Shown here piece by piece: positions 35,412 through 43,713 of a DNA stretch of 64,000 nt (position 1 is the stretch's first letter; every line of letters starts with the position of its first letter). This DNA comes from an uncultured Sphingomonas sp. GTDB lineage: Bacteria; Pseudomonadota; Alphaproteobacteria; Sphingomonadales; Sphingomonadaceae. The stretch spans positions 62,001-126,000 of the forward strand of contig NZ_CAJYHX010000028.1 of assembly GCF_913774285.1 (NCBI RefSeq), read 5' to 3'. The translations under genes and the position numbers were made by a program. Under the pieces are notes generated by a model, which was not told the origin of the DNA, ran no database searches, and saw only the letters and a program-made list of their open reading frames with translations.

Positions 35412-35875
35412 GCGCGGAGCATTCTCTTCCTAATAGGGTCGCCGGGTTGAAAGTGGCACAGGGGGGCGCCCCGAGCAGACGGAAATGGCTCCACGGCGCC
35501 GTTCGCGGGGAATTGCAAGTGGTCCGAGCGGCGTTGAAGCAACCTACCGTCTCCCTGGCGGCAGACGACACCATAAGGTGCCTGCGCCTCTCATCATCCT
35601 TCCCTCGGCCGTTTCGAAGACCGTATTCGTTAACGGACTTACCTAGATCAGGTTCCTCTCGATCCCGTGCCCGCGGTTCTGCAGATGTCGGGGCTGAAGA
35701 AGGCCGAGGCGCTAGCTATCGCGCGGCTGGGTACCTTGGCCCCGTCGACCCTGCGTCCCATTTTTCAAGCCCCTGCCGTTGACCACTAAGTCTACATATG
35801 TTGATATGATGTGTTCGGCGTGAGTTTCTGGGCGGGCACTCCGTACCGCCGATCGACGTCGCTGGAGATGCAACA
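35412..35875. other. Non-coding stretch upstream of the serine hydrolase
   Basis: 464 bp with no recognisable gene; it ends in the promoter/operator block at 35779-35811 and the serine hydrolase leader. Confidence 0.5.
35779..35811 (+). promoter_or_regulatory. Promoter and PadR-type operator of the serine hydrolase gene
   Basis: TTGACC (35779-35784) precedes TCTACATATGTTGATATGATG (35791-35811), which matches 20 of 21 bases of the site before the padR gene at 37415-37435. Both have the same 12-bp offset from a TTGAC(C/T) hexamer. The box contains ACATATGT symmetry and a TATGAT that could act as -10. Confidence 0.6.
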
Positions 35876-37381
35876 ATGACCTTCGCACTGACCGCGATGC
35901 TCGCCCTCCTGGCCGGCACGGCCGCCGCGGAGCCAGCCATAGCACAAGCCTCGCCATTGCCTTGCCCGATGCCGGACCGTGCCGCAGGTGGCCGCAGCAA
36001 CATCCATACCCGCGTCGTCGAGACCAACCTGACGCCGCCGGTGCGTGCACCGGGGGAAGCACCGTCCAGCCTGGCGGCACGCATGCGCCTCTATGGCGTA
36101 CCGGGGATCAGCATCGCGGTCATCCACCGGGGCCGGATCGACTGGGCCCGCGGCTGGGGGGTGCGGGATACTGCCAGCTGCGCGCCCGTCACGCCGGATA
36201 CGGCGTTCCAGGCCGCGTCGATCAGCAAGGTTGCCACCGCCGTTATCGCACTCCGCTTGGTGGAGCAGCACAAACTGGCGCTCGACAGCGACATCAACCG
36301 GTCCCTGCGCGGTTGGCACCTCCCCGGCGACACCCATCTCGCGCCGCGGGGTGTCACACTGCGACAACTGCTGAGCCACACGGCCGGGCTGGGCGTGCAT
36401 GGCTTCGACGGCTATCTCCCCGGAGCGCCGTTGCCGACGACGGTGCAGATCCTGGAGGGCGCGGCGCCGGCCAACAACATGGCGGTGCGCAGCGTGCTGC
36501 CGGTGGGCGCGCAATTCCAATATTCCGGCGGTGGCTATGTCGTCACGCAACTCGCCCTGCAGGATGTTACCGGCCTGCCCTTTGCCGAGCTCGCGCAGCG
36601 CGAACTCCTCGGTCCCTTGCACATGACGCGGAGCGCGTTCGCGCAGCCGCCGTCCGCCGACATCCTTGCAAACATCGCCTTCGGCCATGTCTCGGGTCAG
36701 CCGGTCCCCGGCAACTATCACGTCTATCCCGAGTTGGCGCCGGCCGGGCTGTGGACGAGCGCCGGCGATCTCGCGCGCCTGCTGATCGACCTGCAGGCGT
36801 CGGCCGCCGGTCGCCGGGGCCATCGGCTGTCCCCGGCAATGGCGCGGGCGATGCTGCGGCCGGTCAAAGACCATTGGGGGCTGGGCGTCGAGCTCTACAC
36901 CACCGCGCCCGAACGCTTCGGGCATGACGGGGTCAATGAAGGCTTCCAGTCGTACATGATCGCCTATGCCGGCAAGGGCGAGGGCATTGTCGCGCTCACC
37001 AATGGCGGTCAGGGACGTCGGCTGATCGACGAAGTCGTCCGCGCGGTGGCGACCGACTATGGCTGGACGGACATCGCGCCGCCCGCGGTGCAGGAACAGC
37101 AGCTCCCGCTTGCCGTGTTGGCGAAGGCGGCGGGGCGGTTCGAGGGCGGCGGCCTTTCGGTGCGCCTGGAAGCCCGTCCTGAAGGATTGTTCGCCGACGC
37201 GGGCGCGCCCAGTCCGGAGCGGCTTGCGGCGCTGTCGCCGACGCGGTTCTTCTCCAACGCGCTCGGCGTGGTGATTGCCTTCGATGCGGACTATGCAAGT
37301 TTCACGATCGTCGAAGGCGGGCCGCCGATGCGCCTTGTCCGGACGACCGCGGCGCCGGCCGCAACGGGCAAGGACCGCTGA
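35876..37381 (+). CDS. Exported serine hydrolase of the class C beta-lactamase / EstB fold
   Basis: Protein of 501 residues with signal peptide (MTFALTAMLALLAGTAAAEPAIA). The SxxK motif is SISK in FQAASISKVATAVIALRLVEQ near residue 120, the Tyr motif is FQYSGGGYVV (YSG in place of YxN), and the third motif region is FGHDGVNEGFQS. A C-terminal beta domain (about 400-500) resembles those of esterase/peptidase members. This group covers esterases, D-amino-acid peptidases and beta-lactamases; nothing here establishes antibiotic hydrolysis. TGGAGA precedes the ATG. It is controlled, I infer, by the PadR protein encoded downstream through the shared operator. Confidence 0.85.
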   Translation: MTFALTAMLALLAGTAAAEPAIAQASPLPCPMPDRAAGGRSNIHTRVVETNLTPPVRAPGEAPSSLAARMRLYGVPGISIAVIHRGRIDWARGWGVRDTASCAPVTPDTAFQAASISKVATAVIALRLVEQHKLALDSDINRSLRGWHLPGDTHLAPRGVTLRQLLSHTAGLGVHGFDGYLPGAPLPTTVQILEGAAPANNMAVRSVLPVGAQFQYSGGGYVVTQLALQDVTGLPFAELAQRELLGPLHMTRSAFAQPPSADILANIAFGHVSGQPVPGNYHVYPELAPAGLWTSAGDLARLLIDLQASAAGRRGHRLSPAMARAMLRPVKDHWGLGVELYTTAPERFGHDGVNEGFQSYMIAYAGKGEGIVALTNGGQGRRLIDEVVRAVATDYGWTDIAPPAVQEQQLPLAVLAKAAGRFEGGGLSVRLEARPEGLFADAGAPSPERLAALSPTRFFSNALGVVIAFDADYASFTIVEGGPPMRLVRTTAAPAATGKDR

Positions 37382-37402
37382 CCCGAGCAATATGGCGTGA
37401 GC

Positions 37403-37435
37403 TTGACTCTTAAATCTACATATGTTGGTATGATG
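37403..37435 (+). promoter_or_regulatory. Promoter and PadR-type operator of padR
   Basis: TTGACT (37403-37408) and TCTACATATGTTGGTATGATG (37415-37435), the near-identical partner of 35791-35811. The box ends 1 bp before the padR ATG, so bound repressor would block its own gene, and the message is probably leaderless. Confidence 0.6.
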
Positions 37436-37436
37436 C

Positions 37437-37739
37437 ATGGTTCGGAATCGAAAGCCCTCGAAGCAGATGTGTCGCCTCCTGGACGCGCTCTCGGAGACGC
37501 AGGGCGAATGGCGGCACGGGTACGACCTGATGAAGGCCACCGGCCTGTTGTCCGGCACGCTGTATCCGCTGCTGATGCGGATGACAGAGCAGGGGCTCGT
37601 CGAGGCCGAGTGGCGCGAGCCCGCCCAGCCCGGACGACCCGCCCGCCACGCCTACCGCCTGACCTCGGCAGGTGCCGCGCTCGCGCGCGACCTCGCGGGC
37701 AGTGCGCCGGGCCAATCGTTCAAGGGAGCGCTGGCATGA
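37437..37739 (+). CDS. PadR-family transcriptional regulator
   Basis: Winged-helix repressor of 100 residues: KQMCRLLDALSETQGEWRHGYDLMKATGLLSGTLYPLLMRMTEQGLVEAEWREPAQPGRPARHAYRLTSAGAALA, with the PadR hallmark SGTLYPLLMRMTEQGL and GRPARHAYRLT wing. The short C-terminus marks it as subfamily 2. Its ATG touches the operator-like box and no ribosome site is present, consistent with a leaderless transcript. Its stop overlaps the next start (ATGA). Likely represses itself and the upstream serine hydrolase. Confidence 0.9.
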   Translation: MVRNRKPSKQMCRLLDALSETQGEWRHGYDLMKATGLLSGTLYPLLMRMTEQGLVEAEWREPAQPGRPARHAYRLTSAGAALARDLAGSAPGQSFKGALA

Positions 37740-38380
37740 AGGCATCGTTCGCACGCGCGCTGCTCCGCCTGGCCGCCGCTTGTTTGGGCGAGCGCAAGCG
37801 CGACTGGGCCATGGCGATGGAAGCGGAGCTGGACACGGCAATCGCCGAAGGTGCGCCGGTGCAGTTCGCGTTCGGGTGCCTTCTGGCAGCAGGGCGTGGA
37901 CTGTTCGCCGCTGAGGAAGGACAGTTTGTCCTCACCAGCTATGCTGTGGCGATCGGGGTGCTGCTGCCGATGGCGGCGCTGCAGATCGGCTGCGCGCTGT
38001 TCGGGCTGCCCTATCTCTATCCCGGCCGGCACGGGCTGGGCGGCGCGCTGATCGACGGCGGCCTTCAGGAGAGCCTGCTGCGCGGTGTCTACCAAGCCGC
38101 GATCCCGTCCTTGGCGCTGCTGCAGCTGTTGATCGGGCTGGGGCATCTGCGGATCGCCTGGGTGGTGCTGGAGCGCGATTGGGCGGCAGCGCTCCGCTGG
38201 GGCAGCCTGAGCTTGGCTGCATCGGCGACACTGGTGACGTTCCTCAGCGTGTTGTTCATCGATGGCCGGCAGGCGCTGCTCCAGGGTGCGGTGCTCGCGA
38301 TCGAGCTGGCGATCATCGCCAGCGTGGCGCGCTGGCACGCGCATTTCTCGCCCGGTCCGGCACCCACGCCGGTCCGCTAA
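37736..38380 (+). CDS. PadR-associated integral membrane protein
   Basis: Protein of 214 residues with an N-terminal amphipathic region (SFARALLRLAAACLGERKRDWAMAMEAELDTA) and about four to five hydrophobic segments (SYAVAIGVLLPMAALQIGCALFGL, AIPSLALLQLLIGLGHL, WGSLSLAASATLVTFLSVLFI, AVLAIELAIIASVARW). Translationally coupled to padR by ATGA. Genes of this pattern regularly follow PadR regulators in sphingomonads but have no assigned function. The track shows it only inside a longer ORF from 37397 with a false N-terminus. Confidence 0.75.
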   Translation: MKASFARALLRLAAACLGERKRDWAMAMEAELDTAIAEGAPVQFAFGCLLAAGRGLFAAEEGQFVLTSYAVAIGVLLPMAALQIGCALFGLPYLYPGRHGLGGALIDGGLQESLLRGVYQAAIPSLALLQLLIGLGHLRIAWVVLERDWAAALRWGSLSLAASATLVTFLSVLFIDGRQALLQGAVLAIELAIIASVARWHAHFSPGPAPTPVR

Positions 38381-38525
38381 GCGCGTCGCACCGCGACGGA
38401 ATGCAAGACGATCTTCGGGTGCACCGCCCCGGAGCACGAGGCCGCATGGCCGCAAGCGGTGCCATGAAGCGACGCGTTCGTCGCTGCGGAGCCCCCGCCG
38501 CATCCTCGGGGCAAGGAGATGATGC

Positions 38526-39041
38526 ATGCGAACCGCAGCCCTGCGTTCCATCCTGTGCTGTTCGGCGACAGCCTTGTTCCTGATGCCCGTCGGGGCGGCC
38601 GTTGCGGGACCGGAGGGCTCCCCCGTGAGCCGGTCCCCTTTCCTGGGAACCTGGGAACTGGACCTCAGCCGCATGCCCGGCAACTATGGTCCGCCGCCCC
38701 GCCGGGTACTCTACACCTTCGAGGATGTCGGCGCTGGTCAGTGGCGGACGACCGTCGACATCACCGCGCCGGACGGCAGCGTCCGGCACATGGCGGTGCG
38801 TTATGCGCGCGACGGATCGGCGTCGGCAGGCGATGGCGACCTATCGGAAGCGGACAGCGCCGCGATCAACCAGCCCGCATACAACGTGCTGGTCATGAGC
38901 CTTGCGAAGCACAAGATGCTCGGCTCGGTACGGGTCTATGCAATCTCATCGGACGGCAAGGAAATGACGGAATCTGCGGCGGCGGCGGACGCCGGTGGAG
39001 CGCCCTTCGTCAGAAACTTCCATTTCCGCCGCCTGAGGTGA
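38526..39041 (+). CDS. Exported hypothetical protein
   Basis: Protein of 171 residues with signal peptide (MRTAALRSILCCSATALFLMPVGAAVAG). Its lipocalin-like beta-rich body begins SPFLGTWELDLSRMPGNYGPPPRRVLYTFEDVG and continues TTVDITAPDGSVRHMAVRYARDGSA. AAGGAG lies upstream of the ATG. The FLGTWELDLSRM opening is frequent in uncharacterised periplasmic proteins of this clade. Function unknown. Confidence 0.7.
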   Translation: MRTAALRSILCCSATALFLMPVGAAVAGPEGSPVSRSPFLGTWELDLSRMPGNYGPPPRRVLYTFEDVGAGQWRTTVDITAPDGSVRHMAVRYARDGSASAGDGDLSEADSAAINQPAYNVLVMSLAKHKMLGSVRVYAISSDGKEMTESAAAADAGGAPFVRNFHFRRLR

Positions 39042-39136
39042 GCCGGCCGCGTCGCCAACGAGGGCGATAAAGCTGCCCGGCGGAACCGTGGCCGCTTCTC
39101 TGCGGAGAGATCGACCCAACCTGACAGGAGAAGATC

Positions 39137-39496
39137 ATGAAGTTGTTGGTGCTCCTCGGCGCCGCGCTGCTGCCGGCTTGCGCCAGCGGCACGTCGGCGC
39201 TGGCATTTCCACCTCGCATGACAGTCGCATATCGCGGTCTGCGGCTTGATACGGCGGCCGATCGCGCCAAGCTGGTACGCCGGGTCGACCGTGCGGCTGT
39301 CGCCTTCTGCAAGGCGTACGACCCGATGGATCCGGAAACGCGGTTCGATGCGCGGCTGGCAAGCCCACGGCACTGTCCCGGTGCTGCCGCTATCCTGCTG
39401 GCGCAGCATATGCCTGCGAACGTCCGACGGGCATATCGTGCAGGGCGTCGAGAACAAGGTGGAAGCCGAACGCCCGCGATGCGCAACGCGAATTAG
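39137..39496 (+). CDS. UrcA family protein
   Basis: Exported protein of 119 residues with leader MKLLVLLGAALLPACASGTSALA. The UrcA core is MTVAYRGLRLDTAADRAKLVRRVDRAAVAFCKAYDP and the second cysteine is in SPRHCPGAAAILLA; the paired cysteines probably form a disulphide. AGGAG precedes the ATG. UrcA proteins are common in sphingomonads and have no established function. The tail after about residue 95 is basic and unlike the core. Confidence 0.8.
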   Translation: MKLLVLLGAALLPACASGTSALAFPPRMTVAYRGLRLDTAADRAKLVRRVDRAAVAFCKAYDPMDPETRFDARLASPRHCPGAAAILLAQHMPANVRRAYRAGRREQGGSRTPAMRNAN

Positions 39497-39843
39497 GCAA
39501 TCCCAGGGCTGACGCTGGTTGGAACCGGAAGCTGCCACGCCGATGCCGCCTCTCCGCTGGCGGAGGCTGATCGTGCCAGATCTGCCGCACGAGACGCGCT
39601 GAAGAACCTGCTGCATCAAACGAAATCGATTGCCCGCACAGGTGCGCTCCACTCGATTGGGGAGCAGCCCCCGAGGACCCACTCCGATTTCCGTTCTCGC
39701 CCGCCCCGGAAAATTTAAGGCTGGGACTCACAAAGACCCGATCACGCTGGCAGCGAGAGCTGGATACGCTTCAAGGAAGTTGGGGTTCTCGCCACCACGC
39801 GCTAGGGGTGCAGGCTGCATGATGTCACGAGGAAAGGGCCGCG
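39497..39843. other. Non-coding stretch
   Basis: 347 bp between the UrcA gene and the next exported protein; an AT-rich GGAAAATTTAAGGC patch near 39710 may be promoter DNA. Nothing else seen. Confidence 0.4.
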
Positions 39844-40557
39844 ATGTACGACGATCCGCTGAGCCGTCGGGCCGTGCTCGGGGCCGCCGCTATGACGGTG
39901 GCCTCCGCTGCGCCCGTGCCTGCGTTTGCCACGCGACGGGCCTCCGGGCGGACAGGGCTGGAGCATGGCACGATCCGCGCGATGGGCGTCGAGGCGGTGC
40001 AAACGGCCTATAAAGGCCGTGCCGCTCTGCGCGCCATCGCCTTGGAGGATGTCTCGGGTCCCGACAGATTGGTGATGCTGGACACGCCGGCTTTCGGCGA
40101 CGGCGTCCTCGAAGCCTGGATCAGCGGCGCCTCCATGGCCACGGCAAGTGCCACGGCGCGAGGGTTCGTCGGGCTGGCCTTCCGTGTGCAGGACGGAGAT
40201 AGGCTGGAAGCCATCTATCTGCGCCCGACCAACGGCAGGGCCGACGACCAGCTGCGCCGCAACCACGCCGTCCAGTACGTCTCGCATCCCGACTATCCAT
40301 GGGAGCGACTGCGCGCCGAAACCCCTGGCAAGTACGAGACCTATGTCGATCTCGAGCCGGGTCGGTGGACGCAGGTGCGTATCGTCGTGGCAGGAACCCA
40401 TGCCCGGCTCTATGTCGATGGCGCCCTACAGCCGACCCTGATCGTCGACGACCTCAAGCACGGTGCCAGCGCGAAGGGCGCCGTGGCACTCTGGGTCGGT
40501 CCGGGGACGGAAGCGCATTTCAGCGAGGTGAAGGTCCGCGGATTCGCGAGCAGTTGA
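39844..40557 (+). CDS. Tat-exported jelly-roll (LamG/DUF1080-like) protein
   Basis: Protein of 237 residues with a twin-arginine leader (DPLSRRAVLGAAAMTVASAAPVPAFA). A concanavalin-like beta sandwich follows: LVMLDTPAFGDGVLEAWISG, ARGFVGLAFRVQDGDRLEAIYLRPTNGRADDQ, GRWTQVRIVVAGTHARLYVDG, GAVALWVGPGTEAHFSEVKVRG. This arrangement resembles 3-keto-disaccharide hydrolase/LamG domains that bind or cleave glycans. No clear catalytic acid pair can be assigned. Stands alone on the plus strand. Confidence 0.72.
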   Translation: MYDDPLSRRAVLGAAAMTVASAAPVPAFATRRASGRTGLEHGTIRAMGVEAVQTAYKGRAALRAIALEDVSGPDRLVMLDTPAFGDGVLEAWISGASMATASATARGFVGLAFRVQDGDRLEAIYLRPTNGRADDQLRRNHAVQYVSHPDYPWERLRAETPGKYETYVDLEPGRWTQVRIVVAGTHARLYVDGALQPTLIVDDLKHGASAKGAVALWVGPGTEAHFSEVKVRGFASS

Positions 40558-40743
40558 ACGGGATGCAGAGGCGTCGGTAGCCGCCGCATGTGGAAGCGCG
40601 CGATAGCAGACCGAGCTGCTCACTGACGTGCGGCCGCCGTGCCACGATTGACAGATCCTTCGATTGCCCGCAGGCGCATCGTTCGGACACCGCTCCTGAA
40701 CCGGCAAGCGCACCGCCGCCGCTGCCTGACCTGGAAGAAAAGC

Positions 40744-41124
40744 ATGTCGCCGTCCGCTGCAACGCACATCACCTTCGGCCGTACCGCGCCCGGAATTCGT
40801 GTACGGGACCTCACGGCCGCACATGATTTCTACGTGCGCGTACTTGGCTTCGAGAAGGTGTTCGAGAACGGAGATCCGGTCGGCTTCATGGTGCTGAAGA
40901 AGGATGATGCCGAGATCCATCTCAGCCGGAAGCCCGACCACAAACCCTCGACGGTCAACGTGATGCATATGTTCGTCAGCGATGCTGCGGCTCTGTACGC
41001 GCTGTGCGAAGAGGCTGGGGTCCGGATCATCAAGCGGTTGGCAGACAAGGAGTATGGCCAGCGCGCCTTCGTCTTCGCCGACCCTGATGGAAACCGGATC
41101 GATGTTGGGGAGCGCCTTGCCTGA
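40744..41124 (+). CDS. VOC (glyoxalase/bleomycin-resistance fold) family protein
   Basis: 126-residue protein with two betaalphabetabetabeta units: ITFGRTAPGIRVRDLTAAHDFYVRVLGFEKVFENGDPVGFMVLKKDDAEIHLS, then VNVMHMFVSDAAALYALCEEAG ending RAFVFADPDGNRIDVGE. The ATG at 40744, after GGAAG, replaces the track start 35 codons upstream. Resembles the non-metal bleomycin-resistance-like branch; ligand unknown. Confidence 0.8.
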   Translation: MSPSAATHITFGRTAPGIRVRDLTAAHDFYVRVLGFEKVFENGDPVGFMVLKKDDAEIHLSRKPDHKPSTVNVMHMFVSDAAALYALCEEAGVRIIKRLADKEYGQRAFVFADPDGNRIDVGERLA

Positions 41125-41175
41125 TCCCGCCAGGCGAGACTGCCGCGTGGCGGGAATTAGCTAAGACGTCCGCTG

Positions 41176-42309
41176 CTACATGCCGAAGTCGATGATCATG
41201 CCGTTCAGCGGCAACTGGCCGGTGCGAGGGCTACGCACGCCGGTCTTCGGGTCCATCACGCTGTAGTGATCGATGACATAGGGCAGGCCTTCGCCCTCCA
41301 AGGTCTCGCTCGCGTCGGTGACTTCCAGATGGACATGTGGCTCGCGAGCATCCCCTGATGCACCTATCGCGCCGATCACTTGTCCCTTTCGCACATGATC
41401 GCCCACCCGGACCCGGACGCTACCGGTCTTGAGATGAAAATAGTGGACATATTGTCCATCTCCCAGGTCGAGCACGATCAGATTGCCGCCCACATTGTCG
41501 ATCGTAATCGGCTCGGCAGGGTGGAAGTCGGCGCCGTGCCCGGCGGGGTTATCGGGATGACCGTCCTCGACGCGCACCACCTTGGCGTCGCCCACCGCAA
41601 GCAGCGGCCGACCATAGGCATAGTAGGAGGTCGCGGCGTGCGCATCGCCGCTGTAGGATCGGCCGTTCCTAATCACCTTCCAGTCGATCGCGAGGCGTCG
41701 CGAGTCGGTCAGCGATCCGTTGCTGATGAAAAGGCCGCGACGATGATGGTTGTCAGGATCGCTGCCCGGTCCGTCCGCTGCGATCCAATCGCTCCCCGTG
41801 ACCGGCCGCCCGAGCATCTTCACGGCACGACGCACAGGTATCGCCGCCATGACGATGGTGCCGTCGCCGATCGAGACGCGGTGAACGAGATGCCGGGGAA
41901 TCGCATGCCCTGCTGGGATCTTGAGCTCGACGAAGACGATCTGCGTTCCCCCTGCGGGAATCGGCACCATTGCCGCGCGGTCTTCCTGACCAACCGTGCG
42001 CACAAGAGCCGCCAGAGCCTCCGACGAAAAGCTGGCAAGCGGCGCTGCCGCCGGGGCGTCGCCATCGATCACGTCGAGACCTTGCAATTGGATCGGCGAT
42101 CCCGAGAAATTCGTCAGGTGCACCTCGTAAAATAGGTGCTGCGCGCCCTCGGACGGAAAAGCGCTGGGAGCGTATGGTACCATCGCGCTGACTTGGATGG
42201 GCCATGGAGCAGCGCCTTCCGAAACGGATCGCTGCGACATTGCCGATGGGCCGCCAATCGTCGTGGTGGCGGTTAGGCAAGCGAGCCAAAACCCGATTGA
42301 AGAGTGCAA
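41176..42309 (-). CDS. Exported M23-like peptidase-fold protein
   Basis: Protein of 377 residues. The C-terminal M23 (LytM-like) domain has the HxH motif PHVHLEVTD and the strand HYFHLKTGSVRVRVGDHVRKGQVIGAIGASG. The usual first motif HxxxD is RLAID here, with Arg at the first zinc-ligand position, so hydrolase activity is doubtful. The N-terminal half is a beta-rich domain (HLFYEVHLTNFSGSPIQLQGLDV). I set the start at TTG 42309, 6 nt after GGGGGAGG, giving a signal peptide (MHSSIGFWLACLTATTTIGGPSA); the track's GTG 42345 lies inside the dyad. Confidence 0.75.
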   Translation of the reverse strand: MHSSIGFWLACLTATTTIGGPSAMSQRSVSEGAAPWPIQVSAMVPYAPSAFPSEGAQHLFYEVHLTNFSGSPIQLQGLDVIDGDAPAAAPLASFSSEALAALVRTVGQEDRAAMVPIPAGGTQIVFVELKIPAGHAIPRHLVHRVSIGDGTIVMAAIPVRRAVKMLGRPVTGSDWIAADGPGSDPDNHHRRGLFISNGSLTDSRRLAIDWKVIRNGRSYSGDAHAATSYYAYGRPLLAVGDAKVVRVEDGHPDNPAGHGADFHPAEPITIDNVGGNLIVLDLGDGQYVHYFHLKTGSVRVRVGDHVRKGQVIGAIGASGDAREPHVHLEVTDASETLEGEGLPYVIDHYSVMDPKTGVRSPRTGQLPLNGMIIDFGM

Positions 42310-42314
42310 GCAAG

Positions 42315-42354
42315 ACCTCCCCCGTGTGTTATCCACATAACACACGGGGGAGGT
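42315..42354 (-). promoter_or_regulatory. Perfect 18-bp dyad overlapping promoter and ribosome site of the M23-like gene
   Basis: ACCTCCCCCGTGTGTTAT (42315-42332) and ATAACACACGGGGGAGGT (42337-42354) are exact reverse complements around CCAC. On the minus strand a TTGACT (42359-42364) lies 18 bp before TTATGT inside the dyad. The downstream arm ends in GGGGGAGGT, the ribosome site of the M23-like gene. Confidence 0.65.
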
Positions 42355-42390
42355 TCGAAGTCAACTTCTTCCAGATTCGCCCACTTCCAA

Positions 42391-43560
42391 CTAATCGCTG
42401 ATCGTTCGAACGGGCGCCTTGGTACAGAAGGCACTCCAATCGCGCATGAGGAGCCGTCGCTTATCGAGGAAGTCGGTTCGACGGTACGCTGCCTCGACCT
42501 TGTTCGAGACCGTGTGGGCGAGCGCCGCCTCTGCAATCTCGCCGGAATAGTCGGTTTGCTCCGCAACCCAGTCGCGAAATGCCGAACGGAACCCGTGCAC
42601 GGTCACCGCGAGCTCCATATCCCGTAGGATCTTGAGGAGGGTCATGTCCGAGAGCGGCTTCTTCACGTTCTGACCAGGGAACACCAAGTCGCTAGCGCCA
42701 GCCTTGAACTTCTTGGCGCGCTCGAACACGGCCACCGCTTGTGGTGCGAGAGGCACGACGTGCACTCTCCCCATTTTCATCCGTTCGGCCGGGATAGTCC
42801 ACAACGCTGCTTCCAGGTCGAGTTCTGACCAGGTCGCACCCCGAATTTCGCCTGATCGCGCGGCTGTCAGGATCAGCGCTTCCAACGCTACGCGCCCCAC
42901 CGATTCACGCGCGGCCAGCTTCTCCATGAAATCCGGGACCGAAGCATAAGGCAGAGCCGCGAAATGGTTGTCCTTCTTGGGCTGGCGAGGCAGCCCCTTG
43001 GACAACGAGCGCATAGGCGCTTCCGTTGCGCGGAACCCACGCGCATACGACCAGTCGAGGACCGTGCCGATGCGTTGCCGGACGCGGCGCGCAGTCTCCG
43101 GCTTCGACAGCCAGATCGGTGCCAGCACATCGCGGATTAGCGGCCCCTCGATCTCGCTGACCAAGCGGTCGCCCATCTTCGGGAAGGCGTAGGTCTTCAG
43201 CGTCGTGATCCATTGGTTCTGATGCTTGCCGTTCTTCCAAGCCTTTTCGTGTTCCTCGTGGACCATTTCGGCGGCCTTGCGGAACGTTGGGATGACCTGC
43301 CGTTCCTGCTTGCGTTCAGCGACAGGGTCGATGCCCTGCGCGATCTTCTGGCGGGTAGCAAAGGCAGCTTCCCGAGCCTCTTTGAGAGAAACGGCTTTTG
43401 AGGAGCCCAGCCCGATATCCTGGCGCTTCCCATTATTCTGGACCCGGAGGATCCAGCTGGCCGCTCCCTTGCCGTTGATTTCGAGGAACAGGCCATCCCC
43501 ATCGGAATAGCGACCGGGTTCGGTAAGCGACCGGATCTTGAGCGCAGTGAGCTTTCCCAT
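42391..43560 (-). CDS. int: P4-type tyrosine integrase of the island
   Basis: Site-specific recombinase of 389 residues. The N-terminal DUF4102-like arm-binding domain reads MGKLTALKIRSLTEPGRYSDGDGLFLEINGKGAASWILRVQNNGKRQDIGLG. Catalytic residues: Arg in ILTAARSGEIRG, the HGFRSAFRDW box, His in ALAHTVSNKVEAAYRR with the Tyr nucleophile in AAYRR. It lies between the att-proximal arm motifs and the M23-like gene, transcribed away from the tRNA. It should catalyse integration into and excision from tRNA-Ser. Full length, so the element may still excise. Confidence 0.95.
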   Translation of the reverse strand: MGKLTALKIRSLTEPGRYSDGDGLFLEINGKGAASWILRVQNNGKRQDIGLGSSKAVSLKEAREAAFATRQKIAQGIDPVAERKQERQVIPTFRKAAEMVHEEHEKAWKNGKHQNQWITTLKTYAFPKMGDRLVSEIEGPLIRDVLAPIWLSKPETARRVRQRIGTVLDWSYARGFRATEAPMRSLSKGLPRQPKKDNHFAALPYASVPDFMEKLAARESVGRVALEALILTAARSGEIRGATWSELDLEAALWTIPAERMKMGRVHVVPLAPQAVAVFERAKKFKAGASDLVFPGQNVKKPLSDMTLLKILRDMELAVTVHGFRSAFRDWVAEQTDYSGEIAEAALAHTVSNKVEAAYRRTDFLDKRRLLMRDWSAFCTKAPVRTISD

Positions 43561-43578
43561 GCCACCTCCACCTCATTC

Positions 43579-43614
43579 TTCCCCACACTTTTCCCCACAC
43601 TTCGCGTGAGATCG
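43579..43614. repeat. Putative integrase arm-type binding sites, right
   Basis: Two exact tandem copies of TTCCCCACACTT (43579-43590, 43591-43602) and CGCGTGAGATCG, 19 bp upstream of the integrase start, partner of 17903-17938. Position at the integrase promoter suggests autoregulation. Confidence 0.75.
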
Positions 43615-43643
43615 TGTCGGATTGAGTGAAACGCAGCGGAACG

Positions 43644-43665
43644 AAAAAACCGCTGATTTCTGCGG
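43644..43665 (-). terminator. Terminator of tRNA-Ser, supplied by the island
   Basis: On the minus strand CCGC-AGAAATCA-GCGG is followed by TTTTTT, about 50 nt beyond the tRNA 3' end and inside the island boundary. Confidence 0.6.
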
Positions 43666-43713
43666 CTTTTTAGCAGTTTTTAGGAGGTTTGGGGAGCCCC
43701 AAAAAGGGCGCAG

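Noticed and set aside
35876-37381. Calling the serine hydrolase an antibiotic-resistance beta-lactamase
   Set aside because: Only the fold motifs are present and the Tyr motif is YSG; an extra C-terminal domain fits esterase/peptidase relatives. No basis for a resistance claim.
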